DNA from: Apostichopus japonicus
Lineage: Eukaryota > Echinodermata > Holothuroidea > Aspidochirotida > Stichopodidae
DNA: 60,000 bases
Direction of reading: 5' to 3'
Assembly (NCBI RefSeq): GCF_037975245.1
Contig: NC_092580.1
Span: 14,919,001 to 14,979,000, forward strand
Part shown: one piece after another, positions 12,101-27,100 of the stretch
Layout: every line of letters starts with the position of its first letter
Numbering within the stretch: the stretch's first letter is position 1
The notes under the pieces: model-generated
Told to the model about the DNA's origin: nothing
Databases searched by the model: none
The model's input: the letters and a program-made list of their open reading frames with translations, nothing else
Made by a program: the position numbers and the translations under genes

Positions 12101-15100
12101 CACTCACCACTCATGCATATCAGAGAGTGAGGTAGTTAATGAACTGCTACTGATGTTCCATGTACAACCAGGAACTTACCCCTCATGTATATCAGAGAGT
12201 GAGGTAGTTAATGAACTGCTACTGACTGCTGTGCTAGACTCCCCTGTAGCCTTAGCTCCTGTTAACAGTTGGACCAGGCGTTCCCTTGAGAAATGCGTCC
12301 CATGGGCCCTCTTCTGGTACTCCTGAGCACGATTCCTGAGTTCTAATACCTGGAAGAAGAGCAAAGGCAACGTGTGTGATTTATGTAATCAACAGAAGCA
12401 GCCCGTACCCTGAAAGTACTCGACTGGGCATCACTGAAAGAGATTACATAACTGTTATATTCTACTAATAAACAGATCCGGTTATGGTACTAGTGCAATG
12501 TTCAATACAAATGCTACAACATGTTTCTTTTCTCCTACAAAGGACCAATTAACCGATAATTGGCCATAACACTTAATGGCCATAACACTTAATGGCCATA
12601 ACAATTAGCAATAACAACTGCCACTTTGTCTTGCATTGTGCTACTTGATAGCAGGTATTAGATTTGTTTAATTCTGTGCTGGTTATACTAGCAATATGAA
12701 CACATATCTATGTGTACTCTGGATTCACGGTCCTCATTGATTTCCCTCCACAAACACTATTTAAAGGTATATTTGTAGCATTCACTTTTGGCACAGATTT
12801 TACATTTCATTGTAAGATTCCAAGATTCAACTCAAGGACAAAACAATTTAAATTTAAAAAAAAAAAGTTGTAATTAAACACTTTTCATTGAATGAATCTC
12901 TGACTTACTTCAGCAAACCAGCTTGGTATATCCCCCTCTGATTTGGCATGTCTAAGTTTATTCTGTCTGTCAGGCTCGGAGCTACTATCTTGAGGCTGTA
13001 TGTGAGGAGGGTTGGCACCTTTCCAAACTCCATCCTCGTAGCTGAAGAGCGACGGAGGCTTAAAGTTGGAATGATATTCGGACCTCCACTTCCTAATATT
13101 AATGAAATGATCACAAAAAAAAATCAAAATTGAAAATCATGCTATCATGCTATCATGCTAATAGGACTAAATTAATGTGGCATGTCGTGTTGTAACTTTG
13201 GTTCGTTCTGATAAGGTCATGTAATGTTCACAAATAAATGGATATTACCGCTCGATCTAAACTTAGAGATCTATTGAGTTACAACCAGTTGACTGCAGCT
13301 TAAAGAGTTCAAAAAGTACTGGTCTGAAAACATTAATAATTGCTGACAGAGTGAAAATATTTGTTACTATTTGTAACTACCATAGCCCCAGTTTGCTATT
13401 GAATCAACAGAAAAACCCTGTATGCAGTATAGTGGTGAATGGTGCTTGACGAGACTGACAAGCATCATTTAACCACTTTATTCGCGACACACCGACCCCC
13501 CCCCCTCTGTCTCGTTCCCTTCTCCGCAAGGTAAAATAAAAGTACAAACAAATTCTCTCTTCTTACCTAACTGCTGCATGGGGAAAAAATGGTTTCTGTG
13601 GATTCTGTGCAGCTTCAAGTAATTTAGCATCTTCATGGACGACAACAGAAGGCATGCCGGCTGTTTTCAGTAGTTCTGGACTTAGATGGACTTTCTTGTT
13701 CTTTTTGCTCTGTAGAAAATGGCATGGAAAAGAAAATACTATTTGCATGAACACAGTGGCAAAATGAATGAGTTGATGTAAAAACTGACATATATTACTA
13801 CGAAATTAGCACCAGAGCATGAACACGAGTACAAGGAGAAGTTCCTCTAGTGTGAGTAAAAGTAAGTAGACTCAAAGTATGAGTACAAGTCAATGAGGGC
13901 GAGTACTAGATCAGGCAGTTATTGTTAAAGACTAGCCTGAATACAGCCTCATTACAGATCTGCCATAGCACCTCTCTGAGGTCTCCCAAAAGTCTTTGGT
14001 ATTTCAGACTTACTTTAGTTTTGACTTTGTATTTTGCTTTCATCTCTCTGTCCACATTTTCCTGCAGCTGTTGTTGGAGAGAAGGGGCTGGGGGATAGTA
14101 AGCCTTAAACTGAGTGTTGTACTCTGTCTTCTTGGGGATCTTGGATGGGTCAAAAGGTGCGAGGTTGGTGCTGGATTTGTGAACGAGCTACGGACGGGGA
14201 AATAGAAAGAAGAACAAAAATTGACAACGTCTGTTACACAGCCTTGTAATCTAAATATTGCGATCTGGTGGGTGTAGACATCACACTGTAGAACATTGTT
14301 ATACTGTAACCAAATCAAGTGTAGTGATCATGAAGCAAGATGGTCACGAAGAAGAGGTTATCCCTGCACCTTTGCGTGCCTCACTGTTTCAGAGACTTGA
14401 ATGGTTTCAGTACTCAATCAGAGGGGGGAGGGAGGGGGATGGGGTCACCGTGTAATGTGTCGGTCATTATAAATGCAAGACAAAGTAATTGGTAGATCCT
14501 CTTGCTCAATTGAAACACAACATAAAGTTGAAGTTACCCAATGAAACTTGTTTCTAAAAGTAAGATACCAAATTATTATGATTTGACATATCCTGAAACA
14601 AACATTATGTTGTTTAATTTGGCATTCCTTCAAAACATCTATTTGGGATGAAGGCAGACTGGGTTCCTGGCTTTATTGGATGGGGTAACTGTGCTTTGAC
14701 TGCAACAGCTTCCTAACATGGATATGTTAACTTAATGTATTGAATAAGAAAAAAAATCAAAAGCAGGAAAATTTCTGACTAATGCCTACTGGTCATTTAT
14801 CTTGGAAAGTTTGACAAACAAAATGTACCCTTTTAAAATTGCCAGGAAAAAACAACCAGTAAATTCACAGACCTGTTAGTTACTCATGTTATGACATGTT
14901 TGCTTTTCAAACCACAACGTCTAACCTAGCAGAGGCACAGCCATAGAGAGAATATTATGCCACTTATCAAAACAAGGTTATAATACACACCTACCTGCAG
15001 AAAGCATGGAGCTAAAGGAAGTTGTTGTAAAATTATGGATTAAAAAGACTAAATTACCACAAACTATTACCTACTATCATAACAGGAGGATGATATGACC

Positions 15101-18100
15101 TTTGGACACACTGGGAATGGATTACCCTAGCATGTACATACAGGCAATGCTAGCAATCTTTCACAGATTTATAAGGAATTCCTACAGTGATACAATAGGT
15201 GTGTCTATCGTGCTCCTCATTCTAGACATGGACAAAACAGTTAGGGCGTTCACTGTTATGTGGAAAGTTATTAGGAAGATTAACATGAAATTCCGGTATT
15301 GACCAAACTACTTTGATATTAAACAGACAAAAAGAGGATTTTGTCATTCCCAATTACAAATTTTTTCAATTCTGCCACAAAACAAGAAAAAAAGGTTGGA
15401 CCCAAGAGAGCAGAAGATTGAGGACTTGCATACACTACTAAACTTCCGAATAAGAAATAGTCTCTAACATTTAAATCAGAGACTAACAGAAATTCTGCTA
15501 GAAGAGTATAAATGTTCGTACAGGCTGACTACCAACTGTGAACACTGGAATACCTTTGCTGTAGTTTTTTATAATTTCCAAATGGAATAATATATTATTT
15601 AAATGCTAGCACACAACAATGTAATTCAATATGCTGACTATTAGGCAATATAATTAATATATTTAAAATGCTAAAATAGTTATTTAATGTCAATATTTAA
15701 AATATGTGATGTTTTATGAGCACATCAATTGAACAAACTATGAAGCTTGCAAGCTGGACCTAATGGCCTAGTTACCACCAAATTTACTTCATTTTTTAGA
15801 ACGTTATTTATTGTGCCTATTAACTTTTCTCATTATGATCAGCTTTTGATCTTTTGGGTCCGGCTGCAGAGAGCACACGGTATTGAAAGGTTACCGGATC
15901 ACTAGACACTGCAGAAGGAGTGTGCTGAGGTTGTGAGGAGACAGGTGAGCAAGGAGCAATGTAAACTGGAGTTATCATCTCGCTATATAGTGATTTTACC
16001 TACCTCATCAGCAGCAAGCATTGGTGACTCCTTATTGGCTTGCTTCCAGGCAAATTGACGTTGATATTCTGATAAGTATCTCGGGCCTAGAGGGCGGGCT
16101 CGTATACCTGCTTGGTACTGCAATGCTGCATCGACCTGTGTAAACAAATTGATTGACGAACCAAAAAGCCTTTTAAATTAAAATTGTAAATATATGCAAT
16201 CACCTGACTGATAGAGCAAACCGAGGAAAATGTGTCGTGAAGTCAAATACCAGATAACTTGATCATTGCAAAGGTATTACACTTCTGAATGTTGATGAAG
16301 GATAACAGTCATTAGTGAGAGTGGAAAACCCTCTCAGCCACTTTGACTTACAAGAGGAAAGGTCTAAACATATGACAGTTAGTGACACAGAAAATACATT
16401 CATCATAGAATTGAGTTTGCAAGCTTACAAGGTTTCATTTCATTTCCTTTGATATTAATTAATTATGTAGTTATGAACTTAGATATGCTTCTAATTAAAT
16501 GTGAAATCGAATGAATGGACTATATACATTCTGTGATAGTGATATAATGAAACTCAAGAATAGAATAAAACAAAAGTCACCACCAAAAACAAAAGAAAAG
16601 ATGTTTGCCTCCCTTGCACAATTTTAAATCTCTGACCATCTATATGATACCCTGCTGGCACTCCTCTGCCCCTGGAAACATTGATTGACTTTCTAAATTA
16701 CATACAACTTATGGCGAAAGTAAACTAGTTTGAATGACCGACAGACTGGCCTCTCAAAATTATAGGCCTAAGACATGTACATGACTGTTTATTGATGGAT
16801 ATGTATACAACATGTGTGATTGCTACAGTACAATGTCACTATGTACATCGTGATGCCAATTGAACTAAATATAGACAAGTATCGTGGTCTGCCTTCAGGA
16901 CTGTGGTCTCATTCTCTTCATTTAACTACAAAAACAATGCATTGAAGTTTACATAACACTACTTCTGGCCCTGCCATAACAAAAAACATGCAAAACTGAA
17001 ACTCCTTATCTGATATAAATTCTTGGACAAAACCAAAAGCAAACACAAAAGGATTGTGCCTGGGAATACGACAAAATCATATAACTATGGTAACAAGCCA
17101 TGCATCACCACCACAGGCACTTAGGCAGTGAGGGATTCAATAGGTTTAATTAAAACAGGTTACGATAAACAGAAATCAAGGCGGAACCCCAACTGCTGCC
17201 AAAATTGCACCGTGGATTGCTTAGGCATATATATTGAACTGAAAAAATATTGGACAGTGTTCCTGACAATTCTGTCACAAATTCATAACCATTCCATGAA
17301 GAATATATGCCATTTTTTTATTTTTTATATCTTCATATACTTAAGAAGATCCAAGGCTCAAAACAGTGAAAGAGAGAAAGAGAGAATATTTGCTGTAAAC
17401 TTTCTACATAGTGCTTAGACTGTGATATAGACTGTCTTGTTGCACCTACATCAGGTTCCCAATCAAAAATGCATCAGTAAAAACACAATTCTCTCACCAT
17501 GGCTTGTAACTGCAGTCTTAACGGGTGGGGTCTTCTTTCGACCTTGGCGTTTTCTGTTTGAGTATTGGGTGGGGAGGGGGGAGGGGGAGGGAGGGGTAAG
17601 GGAATGGAGTTTGTTGGCTCTTTTGAGGGATGCCATCAACTTTCCAACACATTAGTCAGAAGAGGTAGACTACACAGTGTAATGACGAGGCACTAAATTG
17701 TCCTTAAAATATTACATAAGATGCAATCAAATGTGACAAAGAATCACAATCTCTTCATCTTTGTACTCACATCATGCGGTTTCTTGCTAGATTTTCCAGA
17801 ATCGTTCGAGCTACGATGGCCATCTTTAGACTTACTGCCTCCCGAAGAACCACCGTTGGCTGCCCCTGACGAATGATGTCCGTTTGTTAATTTGAGATAA
17901 GTCTTATGTTTGTCGTCCTTGGCACCAGACATCTTATTCTTATTTTGGTCGTTCTTGGACAAAATCCTAGTAGCAGCAAGTTGTGCCTCTGGTGGTGATG
18001 AGTTGGGCCTGTCATGATTCTGTGGAGGTGACCTGAAAGGGAGGTGATAAAACCAACAACAGAAAGGATAAGGAATAGTTAAGTTTCAATCGTTTTTTTT

Positions 18101-21100
18101 TTTAACTTCTCCCTCTAATATCCCAATGGCAGCTACCCATAATTACACAACCAAACCACAATGACCACACAGCGCACTGAAGTAAATCTTAGTTAGTTGT
18201 GTCATTATAATAAAGTACCCTGGGAAAAATCTAGGGTATACATACATGGCTTCATTTGCAATGATAATAGAGTTTCTTGATATTACTCAATCAGCAACAT
18301 AGCCATGGGATATCATTTACTCCAAAGCATCTTGGCTTCTACCCAAACCCAATTTAGGGGCGGTTGCTGGAGACTATATACAGTAGTTGTAAAACTTTCC
18401 ATGGTTTAATTTTGTGGCTATCCACCTCACACTGCAGGGTTAGACATGCACTACATATGATCTGAAAGAGTGCAGGCACCAAGCTGTAACCAATCTAGGC
18501 TGTGCACTGTAGCGAAAACAGACAAAACCACACAGTATGATAAGGAGAGCGCTACAGATTTGTTCCATGAGATAAAATATTGTTTGTGATACAAATGCAC
18601 ACATAATCACATGTATACATAATACTGTGCCCACTTAATTGATAAGAAAAGTCTGAATTTAAGCAATGCACAGAGGTTAATGTACACTAAAATGTACTCT
18701 TTCACATAGTTATTTATGATTTGAAGGTATCGCAACAGTTAATCAGTCTGAATTCATATTTTCTCTTGCTTCCTAGAAAACCTATGGAATCGATATATTA
18801 TAAATAGGAGTTGCCACTGTTTCATCATTTTAAGCTTTCTTGCCTTGAACATCGTTTTGATTAAAGTTTCAAGTTAGTCATTGTCAATAACAACAATGCA
18901 TCACTGAGCATTGGTCTGACTTCTGGCCGATGCTCCCTCCCTCCCTCCGCCCCCACCCCCTACCCCCTCCCTCTTCAATCATCTCACACCTATGTTGCAG
19001 TCAATGATAATTGCTACAAACAAATTGCAGAGGCAATGGTTTTGCCCCGAGTGGTAGGGCAAATACTTTTAAGAGAACTGGGGGAGGGGGGGACAGGGAT
19101 TTCTAACAGGGATGATGGACATGAAAGGAGAAGGTGGAGGAGTGGAGAGGTAGAAGGGACAGTTATCTTCTTTAAAAAAAAAAATTAAACAAAAGCAAGA
19201 ATCCAAAGCAATAGATCGACCAATATAACTTGTAGTTGCTTTAAATGTCAGGCTGATTTTATACCCTGGGTATTTTCTCTCTTTCATCTTTCTATGAATG
19301 GCTCACGGGATCAATCATTTTATCACTGCTCGATTTTGTTATTTCAATAACTCCAGATGGGATGCTCTCCGACCAAAGTACACACGTGGACACCCTTAAA
19401 TTAAATACACATGTTATTATTTAAACTACTGAAACCGGTTGTCTCAGCCAACTATCAAATGGGAAAAATAACCTTTACACTGAATGAAGTATATATACTG
19501 TATATGTACATATATTGAGCTTTTAAAGTGGTTACCGAGTTACTACTAAACTGATTGGATTCCCTTATTTACGATAAATTTGTATGGTACACCACTCAAT
19601 GTACTCTGACAATTTTTGCGATTAATTCATCAAATGAATCATGATCATGCAGAGAATGCAATTTTTTTTTTTTAACCGTTCTCGATAATATGATACGTCA
19701 TCTATAGTTAATTTACAACATACCGTACAAACTGTTGGCCCAAAAATATATTTTTGGTGCAAGAATTTCCTTTGCTTATGAATGACGATCACAATAATGA
19801 AACTTTCATAACAGCAAACTTTCTTAACGAAAAATAACAGTTATTGATCATAAATTTTTTATATTTCTTTTCCGTTTGTTTATGGTATCTGAGACACTTA
19901 ATATGATAACCTGTTTCTCTAAGCTATCACTTATTAACACACACATGATCATATAGCAGGATGTTATTAACAATTATCTTGAAATCTCTCACACATTTCC
20001 TTACAGGCAACAAGCTTGAAAAGTCTAGGCACAAAGCTGTGCAGTAATTTACAGAGCAACTCGTAATGGTATTGGACTTCTCAGTACAATGTACAATACT
20101 TTAGAGACTGCATACATACATAGTACAGTTTATATGTAATACAGTACAGGCAGGCTATGGTATTAAACTATGTATTCCTACAACTTTTGTGGGTTGAAAC
20201 TAGAATGAATGATAAACTGTAGGACTGTGATCTGAATAAGGAAGGGGAGGGGACTCCCGATACCAGCAAAAGAAAGCGTTCTTTCTGTATACAGGTAGAT
20301 GGGACAAAACTGATCACATGTTTGTTTTTGTTGTCATATTTATTGACAAACATTAGTACATACATGTATAATTTTTTTTTATTTCATAACACAAGGACTA
20401 CTTTGTCCCAGTATCACATATATGCAAAATGCCATGAAAGATGCTATTCACAAAAAAGGATGAGACTGCTCCCAAAATGCAAATCTATACTGTACATAGG
20501 TTAGTACATCAGAATGCCAGTTTCAGTATTTCATGAGAAATTAAGCATTTAAACTGCAACAGGTATCGGCCTGTTAATTTTATAGTCCTAATTTTTTGCA
20601 GAACATCGAACAATCACTACAGGGATGAAAAGGACAACATTTGCTGAAGGTTTGGCTTCTAGGATCCTTCACAGAGAGTTTCGTTGAACTGCAACACAAA
20701 AGGGCAATCACACAAATTGCAACATTGACATGGCAAACTACTGTATGGTCGTGGATAGAATGGGACACATTCAGCTTTCCAACGAGTTAAAACATTAGTA
20801 AATGACTTAAAACCAACCTAAGGAATTTGTCAGTGACATTGATGAATACCATTCCATTATACAGTAATGTATAAAAGTGACATTAGCACTTTAATTAAGC
20901 ACATTAATGGGGGGGAGCACATTAAGGGGGGTTTGCGTGATTTGTTTAATTCCATATTCATGCATCCCGGGAACTAGGATGGCATTACTATATATATATA
21001 TATATATATATATAGTCACTTTGTTCAACTTTTGTGATGACTTTCAATCCTACCACCTTTTGTGATTGACACCATGCAGATGATCTGCAACATCTAGGTT

Positions 21101-24100
21101 ATATGTGTAGTTAGCAATAAGCAGCTTTTGTCATCATTCAATGGAGAGGTATATATATTGTATCAACATGTTTTGACACCCAAATCAAACTGCAAACAAA
21201 TTCCTTTTTCTGGCAAGTGTAAGTGTCTGTGTACATGATCATAGAGGGTATAGGGTAGCAGAGTAGTACTACAGTAAATCCATGTACAAACACAGAACAC
21301 TATATATGTATTAGGCCTACAGTATACAGTAGCACTGCAAGGGGCAATACATGCATGCGGGCATGAAGACACGTTTTGGCATCTTGATTAATAGTGGGAA
21401 CCAATAGGAGAATAATAACAGCTAAATATAGCACACACCATTCAATGTGTAAATGATTCACACAAAGAAAATAGCGACAAAATAACGACTAAACAGCACT
21501 GTCAGCCACTATTTTAAGTGAAACAAGAAATGAAAAAGTAAGGTGTGGCATACCAGTCACACACTGTTAATTAACTGATGAGGGTAACAAAGTCCTTTTG
21601 AGAGTGAATTGGAACTTTAACAGTTAGAAATGTTCATGAAAAACATTTCAATGTCGCATTTGAATGTCGTACTCTCCACTTTTGTGAGGCAAAATTTTCT
21701 TTCAATATTAAAGTAAATGAAGACTCCTCTATAATTAATCTGGAAGTTGACACTGATGTCCGTGGACCATGTATGGAGTAAATGATTTCAAAACAATTAG
21801 CAAATTAAAAGTCATAATGTACAGTAATGGGAAGAATATGTAGATATCTGATAGGTTCTGCGATTTGTTCTGTGAACTTAAGATAAAGTATGGAGGAAGC
21901 TATTAATCATAGAACACAAGATATGATAATAATTTATTCGTGTACATCTTGTAAGTACATGTAGAGAAGGTTATGCAGTGTCTTTACAAAAGGTAGTGGA
22001 TTAACCAATGGTAAACCTTAACCCAAATACACTTCAGTCTCATTTTATATCAATCGCGAACAAACATGGCAAAAATCGGGATCAGTTTGTGTATTAATGC
22101 AATCTAATTTCCAATCTAATAATTAAGACTTTTTATGGCAATATTTAAGAACGATTGCAATTGTATCAATTAACCAAGTGCACTCTATAAATAGAGTCAA
22201 CACTATTGTGTATACCTGGTTGTAAACAATAAGTAATTTGCTGCTTTTACATGCAGTTAATGATCCACAAGTGTACCTGAAGTATATTAATATGCCTATT
22301 TTATGTCATGGTACAATATTGTTTCCTGAAATGCATACTACATAGATATATACGTGCACTTGCATAATTCCTCAAAAGTATGTACCGCAGATCTATGAAG
22401 AATATGAAATTAGCCTCTAGAGATAGATAGACCTTATAATAAGGTTGAAATACTATACAGCATGATACAACAAGGGCTTAGTTAGTGATGCTGCCAGCCA
22501 CTCCATGGGCGATTGGCAAAAGAACTACAGTAAATAGGAAACCACTCATAGGTTTTGTAACATGTTAGGCCATTTGCCATTGATACACAAAGCATAGCAT
22601 CAAAAACTTGTGAAGGTGGTGGTTAGTGGGACGTTAAAAACTGGGACAAGTTCACAATTTAGCCCATTTTCCATTGATACACAAAGCATAGCATCAACAA
22701 CTTGTGAAGGTGGTGGTTAGTGGGACGTTAAAAACTGGGACAGGTTCACAATTTCGCCCATATGCCATCAATTATCAGCTTGTATATATAGTAATACTTG
22801 TAGCTCTACAGTAACTCCTGTTAGGAAGACAAATAAGTGCAACCCATTAATGTACATTGTAACCACATTTGTACAAAACACTGTGCACTGACAATTTGTG
22901 AATGTGGTGGTTAGTAGGGACATAGTTATCCATATTTTAAAAAAAATAATGCAAGCTGCAAAGCTGCTTAAAATAGCAAAATAAAACTGTTATTTAACAA
23001 CAATTTTACCTTACAAATTATAGTCTGTTTCTCAAGTTGCTAGACAAGAATGATAAAATTGCATTTAGTAACCTCACTGGTAAAATCTTTCGTCTATTTT
23101 GCTATCTTGGAAAATTTAACGTTGTTATTTCTCGGTATGGCTTTACTGTACCCTCTCCATTTTCTTCAACTGTCATGTATTATTTCATGTTTATTTTAAA
23201 AAGGATTCATGCCAGGATATAACCTGCTATGTTTTGTTTGGATTGGGAATCGTTTCTCATCTGAATACGATGTATCATTCTGTAGTTTTAAGCTCAGCTA
23301 TATTTAAAGTAAGTGTATTCCAAGTCAAAACCTAATTGTTCTTCAAACCATTATACAAAACTGACATTAGCAATACTACTCTGCCAGTGTGGAAACGACT
23401 GACTACCTTCTTGAGTGTGTAGCATTAGACCCAAGTCAATAGAAACTATGCAAGAGCTATGCTCTGTTATGTTATGTCACACTGGCATATTACAAGTATC
23501 AAAGCCCTTTGAACATGCTATGAAACACCGGGGCAGGGTCAAAGTCAAGGGAAGTAAAAGCAGTTCACAAATTTTGATGACTTCTTCTTCGACATGACGA
23601 CAACAGCCTTAAGAACAAGAAGAATCCACAAGAACTAAATCCGAGTAATTTTAAAGGATGACTGTACACACATGATGAGGCTGGCATACTGAAAATCATT
23701 GACAGTTACCAAAGAAAGAAGGAAAATAACAGAGACTTGGAAAATAATGCTATACTTCTCCAATGTCGGTATAATGATTGGGAGAGAAGGCCGTCTTTCC
23801 ATAGGAATGTAATCAAGACAGATAATTACCGAGCTGGACAGTTTCTGGTCAGCTAGATCGATAACAATGAGTCATAATTTACAAGTAGCAGCCATGTTTC
23901 TCTATAAAGCATCTGATTGTGAAAGTTAACACAGAGAGATGACCCCTACCAGTGTCTACTGACTGTTAACAGATATGGCACACCAACATTCACATAGCTC
24001 ACCATCTATGTAGTACACTGCTAGCATGTTATACAAGTTTTACCAAGGAGGCTAGACACAGAATCAAGTCACATAATAGCAATTATGTACTTCTGGAAAT

Positions 24101-27100
24101 GAAAGGAAGGCCAGTCTCCCAAGATTTTTTTCTCAGGCTTTACCCCTACTGATTAAAGAGAGAGGAAGAGGAAGATGGGGGTGGGGTTTTCTGTCCTAAA
24201 AACAGACACTGGGGATCCAAATTATGGATCTCCCCAGGTAGTAATTTCTATGCCATTTTCTTTTTGCACTGTTGAACTCTGTTGACCTCAACTGAACTTT
24301 GAACCCACAAAAAAATAAAAGGATTCTTGTGTTCATATTGGGAGAGTCACATGTCAATTACATGATATCTGGCAACATTCTCCAAAGGTTTCTGTCACAC
24401 GTGAGTTCATTCAACTTTCAACTGATCTTTGTGAGATTGTAAACACCACCATCTGCCTTCGCCATACTGATACGCTTTGATGGATGGTAGGATGGATGCA
24501 CATGACAACAACTTGAAGTTATACCCATACCTTTGTTTCGGACTGTTACGATGTCTTTTCGTATGTTTCTTAGTTGGTGGTTTGCGTTGCGGAATACTGC
24601 CATCCTCTGAAGAAGACAGTGTCGGGTTGTAGAACTGACTTGTGGTATACGTCCTCTTCACGGTGTTGTCCAAAGGTTTGCGCCGATGCTGGAGGGGAGG
24701 TTCTATCACTTCTTTTTTCACTTGACCTGCCCATCAAAAAGAAAAGTTATACCTAATTTCTACAAACAAATTTGAACAGACTAAGATCTACAGTATACGT
24801 CATACAAAGTTCTACGATTGATTTTTACAGCTCTAGTATGATTTGAGATTGCCAACAGATCAATAAGCATACATACAGCTAAAGGAAAGGATATCGTGGA
24901 AATGCCAAATGGGTGCAGAGTGCTCAAATTTACCGTGGTTGCTAGGGTTGTCAGGAGACAGGTAAACAAAGAATTACAGTCATTATTTTTATGTGTAATC
25001 TATTCCAAAGGGTCTTCCTATCCTCTCAACGACAGCAAAGAATCACAACGACAGAGTTGACAACAAACAAGTAGACGGAGACAAAGTTGATGAAGATGAT
25101 AAAAGAATCACATTGGTGGTAATTAGAAGCATATGTATGTATTTCTTACTGAAGTTGGTGTACTGAATTTTGATAGCTCTACAACCAATCATTTCACTTG
25201 GGGAATGATAACATCTCAGAGCTTTTTCATTGTGGCATCGTTGTTTTGAGCAAACTATACAAATGTCTTTGTAAGCAGGGTAGGGAATCACATGTATACA
25301 TTATTTTACAAAAGAGGATTGTGTGGACTTTTAACTTCCAATGACTATAGATCTATGTCATGTAAAAAACAACATCTGTTTCTCCAGTTTTTAATACTTC
25401 AAATTCGTATTTTTATCTAAGCAGAGTCCACCAAAACTGCTTCTATAGAGAGAGCTAATTGCTGAACGAAAAAAAAATCCAAATTTAGGGCAAATCAAGT
25501 ATGCTTCACAAGAAAAGGGCAGTTTCAGCTTGGATGTGTACAGACGATGACGATGCCAGCTTTGCGTGGTAACACTTCAAAAAAATATTTACTGTGTGAA
25601 CGGCTTCGACGATACGTGACCATACCGTAACTCCATGAATTTAAACTGTTATATATTAACGTTAACTGTATGTACATACCTATTGTGGATGATGGCAGCC
25701 CAGCTGATGGCATTGTCTGATCTGAGGATGGTTTGAAAGAGGTTGACCGATATGACTCATGCCACCGAAACCGCTTCTTATATTCAGATGCAGGCTGAAG
25801 AAGGAAATGAAATCAAAATAAAACAAGTATTGTTAAAAGTGAAATCCATCGACCATGCACTTTCTATGTAATACAACACTACTTCAGAGAGAACCATACA
25901 CAATGAGCTGGTTGACGGTCTCTAGGCCAACCAAAAGGGTAGCCATTGTTAATTAATAACCTTAACATATCACTTTGTTCTAACATTATGGCAAATGCTT
26001 AACATTACAGTGGTCAAGGCCACCGTACTGTACCTGTCTCTTTACTGTAGTTGAAATGTACATATATATATCCATACACATTTTTTCCCTACTTATATGT
26101 CGGTGCAAATCGTGACTGAGATGTAACATGTTACGATGCTAAAACAAACCAAGACAAATTTCCGATACCGTCATAATAAATGTGAGCTTTTAATGTCAGT
26201 CTTTCAAATTAAAATGTATGTTCTACAATTTATCCACTATCCATGTCTCTTACTTTCAACTTCAAGTTTAAAGAACTAAATGCAAATTCTGGGAAATGAC
26301 CTGAGAAATGTAAACTTGAATTTGTTGCTTTACTAAGGATGGCTTGTGACGTAAATTGAATGAGACAAATATTCTGTATGAAGCTAGTAAACAAACTGGA
26401 AACTTTGATACCTTACAGAATTTACCTCCCACGTAAAACGTAAGAAAAAGACGACAGAGATTTGATGAAACTTCCTGCCGAAGTGAAGTTTGCATGGACA
26501 GAAATAGGTATATGTTTCAAGCATTATTCTATGTTCCTTGCAGAAATGATTTGTACAGCAGAGTCGACTGCACTGTGGTGATTTTTTTTATTTTTTCATA
26601 TATTTTTTTCATATATTTAGGGGGATGAATTTTGATAGTATAAGGCATGTGGATACCAGGGTTGAAATGAAGGATGCATGTAAGATGCAAAATTATGCAT
26701 GGTGCTATATATTTGCACCTCCTTGTTGAAGAATTTTCAACTGTTTAAAATGTACCAACCACCTACCCCCTGCCCCCCCAAAAAAATGTTTATGTGGTTG
26801 TTCCCCTGATCCTGAAGGTACAGTAAGTGGTGATAAGGGATTTAACTAGTGCTTGCTCACCTGTACAAATGATTAAAGAGAGGCGTGATTCCCAAATATA
26901 CTTTCTGAGTTTGACACATTTCTCAAACACATACAGGCCTGGAGCACGCACATTTCACGCAGAAGAACTGTGTGAGTTTTAGCAATATTTTATTACCATA
27001 CTTTACGACCAAAAAAATTTGTCAAACATTTGTTTTTCATCCTACAAGGGGCATTCATTACGAAACTTCAAATGCAAGGCCAATTTAAAAGTGGAAAAAG

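Larger units (their letters stand above)
11128..14013 (-). other. MDM1 introns 6-10
   Basis: Intron 9 holds the SINE and the exon-end repeats. Intron 8 (12350-12908) holds three GGCCATAACACTTAAT-type 16-bp units near 12565-12605. Intron 7 (13093-13566) starts with ATCATGCT repeats (13138-13160) and has a C-run at 13497-13505. Intron 6 has GAGTACAAG words. Nothing coding is seen. Confidence 0.6.
18033..24530 (-). other. MDM1 intron 3 (6.5 kb)
   Basis: No coding exon recognised. It contains a C/T-rich tract at 18930-18975, a G-rich tract at 19079-19093, a TA repeat at 20990-21014, a 94-bp tandem pair at 22577-22770 and a TGACCTC-repeat fragment at 24270-24355. Confidence 0.6.
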
